Shown here piece after piece: positions 32,919 to 42,600 of a DNA stretch of 64,000 bases; position 1 is the first letter of the stretch, and the number at the start of each line of letters is the position of its first letter. The DNA is from Ancylobacter tetraedralis. Its GTDB lineage: Bacteria; Pseudomonadota; Alphaproteobacteria; Rhizobiales; Xanthobacteraceae. The DNA is taken from the NCBI RefSeq assembly GCF_014195655.1, contig NZ_JACICD010000001.1:658682-722681 (forward strand), in the 5' to 3' direction. The notes under the pieces were generated by a model, which worked only from the letters and a program-made list of their open reading frames with translations, was not told where the DNA came from and ran no database searches. The translations under genes were made by a program, and so were the position numbers.

Positions 32919-34007
32919 ATGAGCCGTTCTGACTTCCTTTGGTACATCCCCAACGACGTGAAGGCCGGCCATCGTGGCGACGTGCCGGCGTCGAATTCTG
33001 GCACGCTCGACAGCCTGACCGATCAGGCGAAGGCACTTGAAGAGTACGGCTGGAGCGGTGCGTTGATCGGCACCGGTTGGGGGCGGCCAGACACCTTTAC
33101 GGTCGCAGCGGCGCTCGCTGCGCGCACGACCCGTTTCGAGCCCCTGATCGCCATCCGTCCGGGCTATTGGCAGCCGGCCCAGTTCGCGTGTGCGGCGGCA
33201 ACGCTTGACCAGCTTTCGGATGGCCGAACCCGTTTCAACATCGTCTCAGGCAAGGACAGCCTTGCCGCCTATGGCGACAGCGAGGGGGACGCCACGCAAC
33301 GTTATGCGCGGACCCGCGAATTCATGCGACTGGTGCGCCGGCTTTGGACCGAGGAGGATGTCACCTTCAGCGGCGACTACTTCCTGGTCGCGGGCGCAAC
33401 GGTGGAGCCGCGTATCACCGCGCGCGGCGCCCGGCTGCACCCGCGCTTCTATTTCGGTGGGGCCTCCGAGGCGGCCGAACGCGTCGCGGCGACCGAGGCG
33501 GATGTTCAACTCTTTTGGGGGGAGCCGCGCGACGGCGTGGCCGAGCGGATCGAACGTCTGAAGGCCTTGGGCCGCACGCTGGATCGCGATCTCCCGCCTC
33601 TCGAGTTCGGCCTGCGCATCACGACGCTGGTGCGGGATACGACGGCGCAGGCCTGGGCCGACGCCGAGGCAAAGGTGGCGGAGATGGCCAGAACCGGAGG
33701 CGCCGGCTGGCAGGATCACAGGGGCCCAGCCGCCGTTGGTCAGCAGCGCCTGCTCGACCTGCATCACCGCGGCGACGTGCTCGACGACAATCTCTATACG
33801 GCTCCGGGCAAGTTCGGCGGTGGTGGCGCCGGCACGACCTGGTTGGTCGGTTCGGCCGAGGACGTCGCCGGTTCGCTTCGAAAATACCAGGACCTCGGCA
33901 TTACTCAGTTCATATTGTCCGACACGCCCTATCTGCGCGAGATCAAGCGGCAGGGAGAAACGCTGCTGCCTCTGCTGTCGCGACCTAACCTTTCTCTCGT
34001 CTACTAA
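32919..34007 (+). CDS. ssuD: FMNH2-dependent alkanesulfonate monooxygenase
   Basis: A 362-residue luciferase-fold monooxygenase that releases sulfite from alkanesulfonates with O2 and FMNH2. Family landmarks run from the N-terminal FLWYIPNDVKAGHRGD and LEEYGWSGALIGTGWGRPDT to FEPLIAIRPGYWQPAQFACA, RTRFNIVSGKDS and HPRFYFGGASEAAERV. The active-site arginine loop NLYTAPGKFGGGGAGTTWLV is followed by the C-terminal LGITQFILSDTPYLREIKRQ. It is divergent from ssuABC. No intact flavin reductase gene is adjacent; the only one in the window is the pseudogene at 3700-4146. FMNH2 must come from elsewhere. Confidence 0.93.
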   Translation: MSRSDFLWYIPNDVKAGHRGDVPASNSGTLDSLTDQAKALEEYGWSGALIGTGWGRPDTFTVAAALAARTTRFEPLIAIRPGYWQPAQFACAAATLDQLSDGRTRFNIVSGKDSLAAYGDSEGDATQRYARTREFMRLVRRLWTEEDVTFSGDYFLVAGATVEPRITARGARLHPRFYFGGASEAAERVAATEADVQLFWGEPRDGVAERIERLKALGRTLDRDLPPLEFGLRITTLVRDTTAQAWADAEAKVAEMARTGGAGWQDHRGPAAVGQQRLLDLHHRGDVLDDNLYTAPGKFGGGGAGTTWLVGSAEDVAGSLRKYQDLGITQFILSDTPYLREIKRQGETLLPLLSRPNLSLVY

Positions 34008-35068
34008 GCCGCTCTCGGTGCCCGGATAGTGTGCAGCGCCTCCGGCTTGAGGTGTGTATAGCGCCGCAGCATCTTCCAGTCCTTGTGGCCGGTCACGAGC
34101 GCCACCTGTTCGATGGAGAAACCTGCCTCAAACAGCCGGCTGGTGCCTTCGTGGCGCAGGTCGTGGAAATGCAGGTCCTCGATCTTGAGGTCCTGGCACT
34201 GCCGACGAAACGCGGTGCCGACCGAGCGGCCGTTGTAGGGGAAGATGCGGCCTTCTCGACGGCTCAAGGCGGCTCCTTGCTACTCGATGATCTCACACGC
34301 GTCATAACCCGCCACATCGAGCAGCGGGATGCGCTGATGGTTGCCATCTTTCCTGCGCGGGTCCCTGCGGTCCCGAATGAGCAGCATCCGCGTCCTTGGA
34401 TCGAAGTCGCGCCATTCGACGCGGCAGATTTCTGCCTGACGCATGGCCGTAGCTGCAGCAAAGCGCACGATGCGTCTAACGGGAATGCTCTGCCGAGGAT
34501 TCTCGTCCAGCGCCGTGAGGATGCGGTTGGGTTCGTCCTGCGTCGGCCGGCGATCCCGCTCCTTGCCTTTTCCAATCAGGCCGAGCCGCTTCAGGGCGAT
34601 GCGCGCGAGATCGAGGGGCTCGGTCGAGAGGGTCACGCCGTGGACCGCCGCAGCGTGGGAGAGCACGGTCTTGATATATCCGAAGTCCATGCTGACCGGA
34701 CCAGCCCGTTCTTTGGCGCGGTCCCTTCCGTATTTGATGAGGCGCTCGCGGTCGATCTCGGCGATCTTCAGGGCTCGAGCGCCTCGTCGAGGGCGGTGAG
34801 GCAGAAATCCTTGGAGCGGCCGATCCGGATCCCCACCTCAGCCATGTCCTGGCGGTGGAGCGCGACGGGATCGCGGAGCGTTTCGCCTCGCGCGACTTGC
34901 GCATGACAGCGGGTTCCTGGCGATCGATGCGGCGCTCCAAGTCGAGCGTCCATTGTCGAGCACCCATTCTTCGGCATCCTGACAGCGCAGGAACGTCTCG
35001 TTGACGTACTGTCCCTTCCGACGGATCCGGGCTCTCCAGGAGCTGGATTTTAGTTTAGTGAAGGCAGC
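34004..35068 (-). pseudogene. Tyrosine recombinase/integrase, inactivated
   Basis: A nearly full-length integrase can be pieced together. The N-terminal arm reads AFTKLKSSSWRARIRRKGQ and ETFLRCQDAEEW. Frame changes occur near 34930 and again near 34880. The core then reads LRDPVALHRQDMAEVGIRIG and YIKTVLSHAAAVHG. The catalytic part has the first Arg in TAMRQAEICRVEWRDFD, then IIE followed by an in-frame TAG at 34280-34282. Beyond the TAG come FHDLRHEGTSRLFEAGF (HxxR), VTGHKDWKMLRRYTHLKPE (H and the nucleophile Tyr) and the true stop at 34004. No ATG is present at the expected start. It sits next to dusA, its likely integration target. Confidence 0.85.
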
Positions 35069-35084
35069 GAATCCGTGCGCGCTC

Positions 35085-35151
35085 CGTGTGCACTCACGCG
35101 TCGAAAAATCGGAAATTGGGGCGTATCGTGGCGAAAAATCGAGTGCACACG
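35085..35151. repeat. Nested inverted and direct repeats between integrase remnant and dusA
   Basis: An 11-bp perfect inverted repeat (CGTGTGCACTC at 35085-35095, GAGTGCACACG at 35141-35151) encloses 45 bp. That interval holds two copies of CGAAAAATCG exactly 30 bp apart (35102-35111 and 35132-35141). The position beside an integrase start and a dusA target fits arm-type recombinase or excisionase binding sites of an attachment region, or the integrase promoter with its operators. Confidence 0.6.
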
Positions 35152-35183
35152 ACGCGGCCCAGCTCCTTGAAGTTACAAAAATA

Positions 35184-36214
<1,031 letters not shown>

Positions 36215-36215
<1 letters not shown>

Positions 36216-37051
36216 TGCTCGAATCCATTCCGCTCGACCATCTGATGTGGCTGGCCGGCGCGCTGCTGGCGGCGGGCTTTGCCACGGGTATCCTCGCCGG
36301 TTTGTTCGGCATTGGCGGCGGGGCGATCCTGGTGCCGGTGCTCTATGAGGTGTTCGGCGCCATCGGGGTGGGCGATGGCGAGCGCATGCATGTCTCGGTC
36401 GGCACCGCGCTCGCTATCATCGTGCCCACCGCGTTGCGCTCTTTCTTTGCCCATCGCGCCCGCACGAAGGTCGATAATACCGTGCTGCGGCAATGGGCGC
36501 TTCCGCTCGTGGTCGGCGTCGTCGCCGGCTCCGCGCTGGCGGCCATCTCGCCGGACACGGTGCTGAAGATCGCCTTCGTGCTGTTCACCGTGCTGATGTC
36601 GTCGAAGCTTCTGTTCGGCCGCGACAGCTGGGTTCTGGCGGAGCGACTGCCCGGCCGGCTGGCCATGTCGGCCTATGCCTTCGCCATCGGTGCCGCCTCG
36701 CCGTTGATCGGCATCAGCGGCGGCGGCATCGCGACGGTGGTGCTCACGCTCTACCGCGTGCCGATCCACACGGCGATCGCCACCTCGGCGGGGCTCGGCG
36801 CGCTCATCGCGGTGCCGGGTACGCTCGGCTATATCGTCAGCGGGCTGCCGCATCTGGCGCAGCTGCCGCCCTTCTCGCTCGGCTATGTCTCGCTGCCCGG
36901 TCTCATACTGGTCGGCGGCGTGGCGACGCTGGCCGCCCCGCTCGGCGCGCGGCTGGCGCACCGCTTCTCCAAGCGCCAGCTGGAGGTCGGATTCGGGGTG
37001 TATCTCCTGACCGTCGGCCTGCGCTTCGTGTTCGCGCTGGCGGGGCACTGA
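36215..37051 (+). CDS. TauE/SafE (TSUP) family sulfite/organic acid exporter
   Basis: A 278-residue membrane protein with eight or so spans. Duplicated TSUP motifs are visible: GLFGIGGGAILVPVLYEVFG in the first half and GAASPLIGISGGGIATVVLT in the second. Family members export sulfite, sulfoacetate or similar anions, or import organic acids. Its ATG shares bases with the dusA stop, so it is cotranscribed with dusA. The sulfonate degradation genes lie about 2 kb upstream and produce sulfite, but a functional link is only inferred because the two segments have different origins. Confidence 0.88.
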
Positions 37052-37068
37052 GCACCGCCGGCGCTCCC

Positions 37069-37797
37069 TCAGGGCGAGCCGACCTTCGCCCGCATCACCA
37101 GCTTCTCGCCGCGGATCTCGAAGCTGCCGAGCCGCGAGAGGAAGCTCATGCCGAGCAGGCTGTGCTTGAGCGAGCCGGGGCTGGCGATCAGCGCGGGCAC
37201 CTTGCGCTCGGCAATGCTGCCGGCGATCTCCACCTTGTCGAGCACCACGGCGGCGGCGCGCCCGCGCCCGTTCGCGGTGTCGATCGGGATGTCATATTGC
37301 AGGAACTCGATCGGCAGGCCCACCGCCACCGCGTCCTCGGGCGTCAGCACCATGCTGGAGGCACCGGTATCCACCAGCATGGGAATGCGGTTGCCGTTGA
37401 TCTCCACCCGCACGTTGAAATCGCCGTCGCGCGCGCGCGCCACCTCCACCGCGGGGGTGCCGTCCTTGGCCAGCGGCACCGCATAGCCCGGCGCCAGCTC
37501 GGCCAGCACGCGATAGGCGGCGGCGTGGATCTCGAAGCGGTAGGTATAGCCGGTGGCGAGGAAGGCGAAGATGACCCCCCACAGGATGGCGGCGCGCAGC
37601 AATTCACCGATTCGGCCGGTCAGCACCGTGAAGGTGACGGCGCCGAGCACCAGCGCCAGCGAGCCATAGCCCACCGCATGGACGAGGTCTCCCATGTCGA
37701 GGCCGGCCACGGCGCCATATTGCGAGGCCCAGACGAGCAGGCCGATGCCGCTCGCCAGCCCGAGGATGACGGTCCACAACAGGCGGTCGGCGTTCAT
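37069..37797 (-). CDS. Membrane-anchored retropepsin-like aspartic protease (TIGR02281 type)
   Basis: A 242-residue protein with three N-terminal membrane segments (LWTVILGLASGIGLLVWASQ, GSLALVLGAVTFTVL, ILWGVIFAFLATGY). A periplasmic retropepsin-like domain follows, with the catalytic MLVDTGASSMVLT motif and the later SLLGMSFLSRLGSFEIRGEK. This is the clan AA protease family widespread in alphaproteobacteria; substrates are unknown. Its ATG overlaps the DUF1289 gene stop by four bases, so the two form an operon. Confidence 0.88.
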   Translation of the reverse strand: MNADRLLWTVILGLASGIGLLVWASQYGAVAGLDMGDLVHAVGYGSLALVLGAVTFTVLTGRIGELLRAAILWGVIFAFLATGYTYRFEIHAAAYRVLAELAPGYAVPLAKDGTPAVEVARARDGDFNVRVEINGNRIPMLVDTGASSMVLTPEDAVAVGLPIEFLQYDIPIDTANGRGRAAAVVLDKVEIAGSIAERKVPALIASPGSLKHSLLGMSFLSRLGSFEIRGEKLVMRAKVGSP

Positions 37798-37976
37798 CGG
37801 TCGCTCTCCGCGGTGGGGCGGCCGGCGAGGCGGGCCATGATCGCGCGCCGCTCGGCTTCGGTCATGCCGCTCCAGGCGCCGATTTCCGCCAGCGTCCGGC
37901 CACAGCCGAGGCACTGCCGTCCGCTCACATCGAGCGTGCAGATCGAGATACAGGGAGTTGAGACCGTCATCGGCAT
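37794..37976 (-). CDS. DUF1289 family small cysteine-rich protein
   Basis: A 60-residue protein with the DUF1289 pattern STPCISICTLDVSGRQCLGC, followed by GRTLAEIGAWSGMTEAERRA. The four cysteines (C-x3-C-x8-C-x2-C) could bind zinc or an Fe-S cluster. Function is unknown. It is translationally coupled to the aspartic protease gene downstream. Confidence 0.88.
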   Translation of the reverse strand: MPMTVSTPCISICTLDVSGRQCLGCGRTLAEIGAWSGMTEAERRAIMARLAGRPTAESDR

Positions 37977-37990
37977 CGGAATCGGTACGC

Positions 37991-38818
37991 TTAGGGATGC
38001 CGGGAGAGGATAAGCAGACCCGTCAGGAAGGCAATCTCGACCACCAGCACTGCCGCACCGGCGACATCTCCCGTTTGCCCGCCGAATTGGGCGCGGGCAA
38101 GGCGGACGAGGGCGAAAAACCCCGCTGCCGCAAGGAGAAGGCCGCCGAGCAGGGCCCCCGCGCCAAGGCTGGGGACAACCGCCACGGCGGCGATCGCGAA
38201 GGCCACCGCCAGCCCCACGGCGAGCGCCATGCCCGCCGGGCGCCCGGCGCGGCGCGACAGGCCTTCCGCCCGCGCCGGGGGCAGAGCGGCGAGCATGGCC
38301 AGCGCCCCGACCCGCGAAAGCGACAGCGCCGCCACCAGCGCCCCGGCCACCGCCGGCACGCCGTGCTGCGCCAGCGCCTGCAGCGTGCCGGCGCGCAGCG
38401 CGAAGCTCACAACCAGCGCCAGCACGCCGAAGCTGCCGATCCGGCTGTCCTTCATGATCTCCAGCCGCCGCGTCCGCGTCGTGCCGCCCAGCGCATCGGC
38501 CGTATCGGCCAGGCCATCCTCGTGAAAGCCGCCGGTCACCATCATCAGCGCGGCCAGCGTCAGCGTGGCGGCGAGAAAGGCGCCGAGGCCGAGCGCGGCC
38601 GCGAGGGTGAAGACGAGGGCGCCGATCAGCGCGATCAGCGCACCGGCCACCGCGAAGGCCGGCGCCATCTGGCCGAGTTCGCGCCCCTCATCCCACGGCC
38701 GCTCGAAGGGCAGGGGCGGGATGGGCAGCCGCGAGAGGAAGCGCAGCGCCGCCGGCACGTCGCCGGGCGTGTCGCGCAACATCTGTCCGAGTCCCGGGCC
38801 GAGCATGGGAATGGGCAT
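37991..38818 (-). CDS. cobS: Adenosylcobinamide-GDP ribazoletransferase (cobalamin synthase)
   Basis: A 275-residue membrane enzyme that joins adenosylcobinamide-GDP and alpha-ribazole in the last steps of B12 synthesis. Landmarks: ALRFLSRLPIPPLPFERPWD, the metal-binding signature TGGFHEDGLADTADALGG, the basic TRTRRLEIMKDSRIGSFGVL, and several membrane helices. I chose ATG 38818; an upstream alternative at 38854 would run into bluB. It is clustered with bluB and cobT, which make the lower ligand it uses. Confidence 0.93.
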   Translation of the reverse strand: MPIPMLGPGLGQMLRDTPGDVPAALRFLSRLPIPPLPFERPWDEGRELGQMAPAFAVAGALIALIGALVFTLAAALGLGAFLAATLTLAALMMVTGGFHEDGLADTADALGGTTRTRRLEIMKDSRIGSFGVLALVVSFALRAGTLQALAQHGVPAVAGALVAALSLSRVGALAMLAALPPARAEGLSRRAGRPAGMALAVGLAVAFAIAAVAVVPSLGAGALLGGLLLAAAGFFALVRLARAQFGGQTGDVAGAAVLVVEIAFLTGLLILSRHP

Positions 38819-38834
38819 GGTGGGCGGGCTTCCT

Positions 38835-39530
38835 TCAGCGCTCCAGCAGGACATCGGCCAGCGGCCGCCGGTGCTCCCAGCCGGCGCGCTCCAGTTCGGG
38901 CACGTCGGACGGCTCGCAGGGATAGCCGATGCAGAGATAGCCGACCAGCCGCCATTGGGCGGGCACGTCGAGCGCCGTCGCCACGGCCGGGGGATCGAGG
39001 ATCGACACCCAGCCCACCCCGATGCCGCGCGCCGCCGCCGCCAGCCACAGCGTGTGGATCGCCATCACGGCGGAATAGGCGAGCGTTTCCGGCATGGTGG
39101 CGCGGCCGAGGCCATGGCCTTCGCGCGGATCGGGTTCGACGAAGACCGCGAGATGCTCGGGCGCGTCATCGAGCCCGGCGAGCTTGAGCCGGGCATAGAG
39201 CGCCGCGCGGCTCGCGGGCTGGGCCGCCAGTGCCTCAGCGTTGCAGGCGGTGAAGATGGCACGCACCGCCGCGCGCCGCTTCGGCGCGCCGACCCGGACG
39301 AAGCGCCAGGGCTGGCTGAGGCCGACGCTGGGCGCCTGCATGGCCAGCGCGAGCAGCGCCTCCACCTCGCCCGTCGCCAGTGGCGTGCGCTGGAAATGCC
39401 GCACATCCCGCCGCCAGGCGAACAGCGTGTCGAGCCGGGCGCGAAACGGCGCGTCGAACAGGGGAGGGTTGGGGCGCTCGGTTGACGCTTCGGGAGGCGT
39501 GTCGTCCGGTTTGGGGGGTTGCGCGTGCAT
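38835..39530 (-). CDS. bluB: 5,6-dimethylbenzimidazole synthase
   Basis: A 231-residue flavin enzyme of the nitroreductase fold that breaks FMNH2 with O2 to give dimethylbenzimidazole, the lower ligand of B12. Motifs: FAWRRDVRHFQRTPLATGEV, MQAPSVGLSQPWRFVRV, DPREGHGLGRATMPETLAYS, and the C-terminal GYPCEPSDVPELERAGWE. A proline-rich N-terminal tail of about 25 residues precedes the fold. It is divergent from cobT, which uses its product, and just upstream of cobS. Confidence 0.93.
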   Translation of the reverse strand: MHAQPPKPDDTPPEASTERPNPPLFDAPFRARLDTLFAWRRDVRHFQRTPLATGEVEALLALAMQAPSVGLSQPWRFVRVGAPKRRAAVRAIFTACNAEALAAQPASRAALYARLKLAGLDDAPEHLAVFVEPDPREGHGLGRATMPETLAYSAVMAIHTLWLAAAARGIGVGWVSILDPPAVATALDVPAQWRLVGYLCIGYPCEPSDVPELERAGWEHRRPLADVLLER

Positions 39531-39603
39531 GTGCGAGGGTCTACCCCGCCGCCGCGCCCGACGCGATCCCCCGCGCCGGTTCCGCATCACGAACGAGGCT
39601 TCC

Positions 39604-40626
39604 ATGCTGCGCTCCGCCACCGGCCTGCCCTTCGACGACATCCGCAACCTCGTCGCGCAGATGCCCGGCCCGGATGAAGCCGCCCGCGCCGCGGCGCGGG
39701 CGCGCCAGGACAGGCTGGTGAAGCCGCCCGGCGCGCTCGGGCGGCTGGAGGAGATCGCCATCCACATCGCGGGCTGGCAGGGCCGGGAGATCCCGGCGGT
39801 GAACCGGCCGACCGTGGCGGTGTTCGCGGCGACCCATGGCGTGGCCGGGCGCGGCGTGTCGCCGTATCCCTCCGAGGTGACCAAGCAGATGGTTGCCACC
39901 TTCACGGCGGGCAAGGCGGCGGTGAACCAGATCTGCGGCGTGTTCGGCGCGGGCCTCAGGGTGTTCGACCTCGCGCTGGATCTGCCCACTCCCGACATCG
40001 TCGAGGCGGACGCGCTGACCGAGGCGGAATGCGCCGCCACCATGGCGTTCGGCATGGAGGCGCTGGCCGGTGAGCCGGACCTGCTGTGCCTGGGCGAGAT
40101 GGGCATCGGCAACACGACGGTTGCCGCCGCCATCTTCCACGGCCTCTATGGCGGCGAGGCGGCCGAATGGGTGGGTCCGGGCACCGGCTCCACCGGCGAG
40201 ACGCTGGCGCGCAAGATCGAGGCGGTGCGCGCGGCGGTGGAACGTTCGCGCGGGCATCTCGATGACCCGCTGGAGGTGCTGCGCAAGCTCGGCGGGCGCG
40301 AGATCGCCGCCATGGCCGGCGCCATCCTCGCCGCGCGCCTGCAGCGCGTGCCGGTGGTGCTGGACGGCTATGTCGTCACTGCCGCCGCCGCCGTGCTCAA
40401 GGCGATGGACCCGAGCGCGCTCGACCATTGCCTCGCCGGCCATGTCTCGGCCGAGCCGGCGCATCGCCGCGTGCTGGAGCAACTCGGCCTCGTCCCGCTG
40501 CTCGATCTCGGCATGCGGCTGGGCGAGGGCTCCGGCGCGGCGCTGGCGATCGGCGTCGTCAAGTCGGCGCTGGCCTGCCACGCCGGCATGGCGACCTTCG
40601 CGGAAGCCGGCGTATCGGACGCCTGA
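39604..40626 (+). CDS. cobT: Nicotinate-nucleotide:dimethylbenzimidazole phosphoribosyltransferase
   Basis: A 340-residue enzyme that attaches ribose phosphate to dimethylbenzimidazole to make alpha-ribazole phosphate. Typical sequence: KPPGALGRLEEIAIHIAGWQ, FAATHGVAGRGVSPYPSEVT, LGEMGIGNTTVAAAIF, and the catalytic glutamate in MRLGEGSGAALAI near the C-terminus. It is divergent from bluB across a 73-bp spacer too short for a standard cobalamin riboswitch. None was recognised. Confidence 0.95.
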   Translation: MLRSATGLPFDDIRNLVAQMPGPDEAARAAARARQDRLVKPPGALGRLEEIAIHIAGWQGREIPAVNRPTVAVFAATHGVAGRGVSPYPSEVTKQMVATFTAGKAAVNQICGVFGAGLRVFDLALDLPTPDIVEADALTEAECAATMAFGMEALAGEPDLLCLGEMGIGNTTVAAAIFHGLYGGEAAEWVGPGTGSTGETLARKIEAVRAAVERSRGHLDDPLEVLRKLGGREIAAMAGAILAARLQRVPVVLDGYVVTAAAAVLKAMDPSALDHCLAGHVSAEPAHRRVLEQLGLVPLLDLGMRLGEGSGAALAIGVVKSALACHAGMATFAEAGVSDA

Positions 40627-40629
40627 GCC

Positions 40630-41154
40630 TTGCCCCGGCTTTATCGACGCCCGCGCGGCGGCTGGCGCCCGAGCACGTGGCATTCCATCCTCTTCGCCGC
40701 GGCGCTGGTGGTGGTTGCGCTTGTCGTCGAGCGCCTCGTGCCGCCGCTCACCGGGTCGGTGCGGGTGGCGGATGGCGATAGCCTGGAAGTGGCGGGCGAG
40801 CGCGTGCGGCTGGGCGGCATCGATGCGCCGGAACTGCACCAGTCCTGCGGTCGGGCCGGCGAGATCTGGCCCTGCGGCGAGAAGGCGAAGGCCGCGCTCG
40901 TGGCGCTGCTCAAGGGCGGCAATGTCAGCTGCCGCCCGGTGGACGAGGACCGCTATGCCCGCGCCGTCTCCGTCTGCGAGGTGGAGGGGCAGGATATCGC
41001 CGCCCGCCTCGTGGAGCAGGGCTGGGCGGTGGCGACCGGCCTGTCCTATCGGCGCGAGCAGTCCGCCGCCCGCAATGCCGGGCGCGGCATCTGGTCTGGC
41101 CCGTTCGACCTGCCGGCCGACTGGCGCGCCGCCCATCCGCGCCCGCCGTCGTGA
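40630..41154 (+). CDS. Thermonuclease (SNase)-family protein with N-terminal membrane anchor
   Basis: A 174-residue protein with a single membrane span (SILFAAALVVVALVVERLV) followed by an SNase-like OB fold. It has VRVADGDSLEVAGERVRLGG, IDAPELHQSCG, EDRYARAVSVCEVEGQDIAA and AARNAGRGIWSG. It probably acts in the periplasm. The start used is a TTG three bases after the cobT stop region; no good ATG precedes the membrane segment. Two cysteine pairs could form disulfides. Nuclease activity is not assured because the catalytic arginines are only partly recognisable. Confidence 0.78.
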   Translation: MPRLYRRPRGGWRPSTWHSILFAAALVVVALVVERLVPPLTGSVRVADGDSLEVAGERVRLGGIDAPELHQSCGRAGEIWPCGEKAKAALVALLKGGNVSCRPVDEDRYARAVSVCEVEGQDIAARLVEQGWAVATGLSYRREQSAARNAGRGIWSGPFDLPADWRAAHPRPPS

Positions 41155-41194
41155 ACCGCTTTCGCCGCGCCGGTGTCGCGCCTATCTAACGCGA

Positions 41195-41866
41195 ATGCCC
41201 GCCTCGCCCCCCACGGAAACACTCGACGCGCTCCTCGCGCAGATCCGCGCCTGCCGGGCCTGCGTCGAGCATCCGCTCGGCCGGCCGCTGCCGCATGAGC
41301 CGCACCCGGTGCTGCATATGGGGGCGAGGGCGCGCATCCTGATCGCCGGACAGGCGCCGGGCACAAAGGTGCATGCGTCGGGCCTGTCCTTCAACGATGC
41401 GTCGGGCGAGCGGCTGCGCGCGTGGCTCGGCGTCGACCGGGCCACGTTCTACGATGCCGACCGGATCGCCGTCGCAGCCATGGGCTTCTGCTTTCCCGGG
41501 CAGGACGCCAAGGGCGGCGACCTGCCGCCGCGCAAGGAATGCGCGCGCCTCTGGCATGACCGGCTGTTCGCCGCGCGCCCGCCCTTCGACCTCGTGGTGG
41601 CGGTGGGCGCGAACGCGCAGGCCTATCATCTCCGGCGCCTCGGGCTGGAGCGCTTCGCCGGCGGCGGGCTCACCGAGCGGGTGGCGCGCTGGCGGGAGAT
41701 CTGGGCCGCGTCAGGCGAGACCCGCGTGCTGGCGCTGCCGCATCCTTCCTGGCGCAACACGGGCTGGCTGAAGCGTCACCCCTGGTTCGAGGCGGAACTG
41801 CTGCCGGTGCTGCGGGCCGAAGTGGCGCGCCTTCTCGGGCAGCCCCCTCAACGCGAGAGCAACTGA
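41195..41866 (+). CDS. Uracil-DNA glycosylase family protein
   Basis: A 223-residue member of the UDG superfamily. It has CRACVEHPLGRPLPHEPHPV, the nucleotide-flip loop ILIAGQAPGTKVHASGLSFN, DASGERLRAWLGVDRATFYD, then MGFCFPGQDAKGGDLPPRKE and the C-terminal LPHPSWRNTGWLKRHPWFE. The GQAPG motif and HPSWRN place it near the single-domain families described as having lost or altered the Fe-S cluster. It would remove uracil or another damaged base from DNA. Its 3' end overlaps that of the convergent permease gene by 19 bases. Confidence 0.85.
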   Translation: MPASPPTETLDALLAQIRACRACVEHPLGRPLPHEPHPVLHMGARARILIAGQAPGTKVHASGLSFNDASGERLRAWLGVDRATFYDADRIAVAAMGFCFPGQDAKGGDLPPRKECARLWHDRLFAARPPFDLVVAVGANAQAYHLRRLGLERFAGGGLTERVARWREIWAASGETRVLALPHPSWRNTGWLKRHPWFEAELLPVLRAEVARLLGQPPQRESN

Positions 41867-42600
41867 TGCCGGTTCAGCCGGCGTTCCAGCAGGTTCCACA
41901 CCCGGCGTACGATTTCCACCATCAGGAGGTAGAGCGCGGCTGCCCAGAGATAGACCTCCATGTCGTAGGAGCGCGAGAAGGCGAGGCGGGTGACGCCCAT
42001 CAGGTCGTACACCGTCACGACCGAGGCGATGGCGCTGGACTTGATCATCAGGATCAGTTCGTTGCCGAGCGGGCGCAGGCCCACCGCATAGGCCTGCGGC
42101 AGGAGGATGGTGCGGTAGATCTGGTAGCGCGTGAGCCCCATCGCCTTGCCGCCCTCGGTCTGGCCGACCGGCAGGCTCTGGATGCCGCCGCGCAGGATCT
42201 CGCACTGATAGGCGGCGGTGTTGAGCGTGAAGGTGAACACCGCGCAGTTGAACGCGTCGCGGAAGAACCACCACAGCCCGATATCGGTCAGCGCCTCGCG
42301 GAACTGGCCGGCGCCGTAATAGATGAGGAAGGTCTGCGCCAGCAGCGGCGTGCCGCGGAAGAAATAGGAATAGCCGAAGGATACCGACCGGGCGACCTTG
42401 CCGCCCTCGATGCGCGCGATGGCGAGCGGCAGGGACAGCACCGCGCCGATCCCCACCGAGAGGAAGACCAGTTGCAGCGTCACCCAGATGCCGCCGAGAA
42501 AGCGCAGCCCGTAGCGATCCATCAGGTCGGCATTCAGGCCGATGACGCCCATCAGCCAGAGGAAACCGTCGCCGGCCTGGGCAAGAAGGTTCATGATCAT
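41848..42600 (-). CDS. Polar amino-acid ABC transporter permease (HisM-like)
   Basis: A 250-residue permease of the HisMQ subfamily. It has VTLQLVFLSVGIGAVLSLPL, YFFRGTPLLAQTFLIYYGAG, QCEILRGGIQSLPVGQTEGG, and the EAA loop region KAMGLTRYQIYRTILLPQAY. Five spans are expected. It overlaps the second permease gene (stop/start at 42597-42600). No binding protein or ATPase for this transporter lies in the window, so those subunits must be encoded elsewhere. Confidence 0.9.
   Translation of the reverse strand: MIMNLLAQAGDGFLWLMGVIGLNADLMDRYGLRFLGGIWVTLQLVFLSVGIGAVLSLPLAIARIEGGKVARSVSFGYSYFFRGTPLLAQTFLIYYGAGQFREALTDIGLWWFFRDAFNCAVFTFTLNTAAYQCEILRGGIQSLPVGQTEGGKAMGLTRYQIYRTILLPQAYAVGLRPLGNELILMIKSSAIASVVTVYDLMGVTRLAFSRSYDMEVYLWAAALYLLMVEIVRRVWNLLERRLNRHQLLSR

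Larger units (their letters stand above)
26700..35183. mobile_element. Right-hand part of a decayed integrative element ending at dusA
   Basis: This segment combines fragments of a response regulator, a plasmid-type protein, a DUF3363 relaxase and a full-length but inactivated tyrosine recombinase with an intact alkanesulfonate gene set (30111-34007). The recombinase lies directly upstream of dusA, a known chromosomal integration target for prophages and islands. The left boundary is not visible. The accessory content continues leftwards to position 1, so the element may extend beyond the window. No second copy of the dusA start sequence was noticed here. Confidence 0.6.

Noticed and set aside
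39531-39603. Cobalamin riboswitch between bluB and cobT
   Set aside because: The spacer is only 73 bp and has no B12-box-like sequence. B12 riboswitches need roughly 200 bases.
40070-41866. A 598-codon plus-strand frame that could be read as a long uracil-DNA glycosylase fusion
   Set aside because: The upstream two thirds overlap cobT and the nuclease in another frame and are arginine-rich nonsense. Homology begins at ATG 41195.
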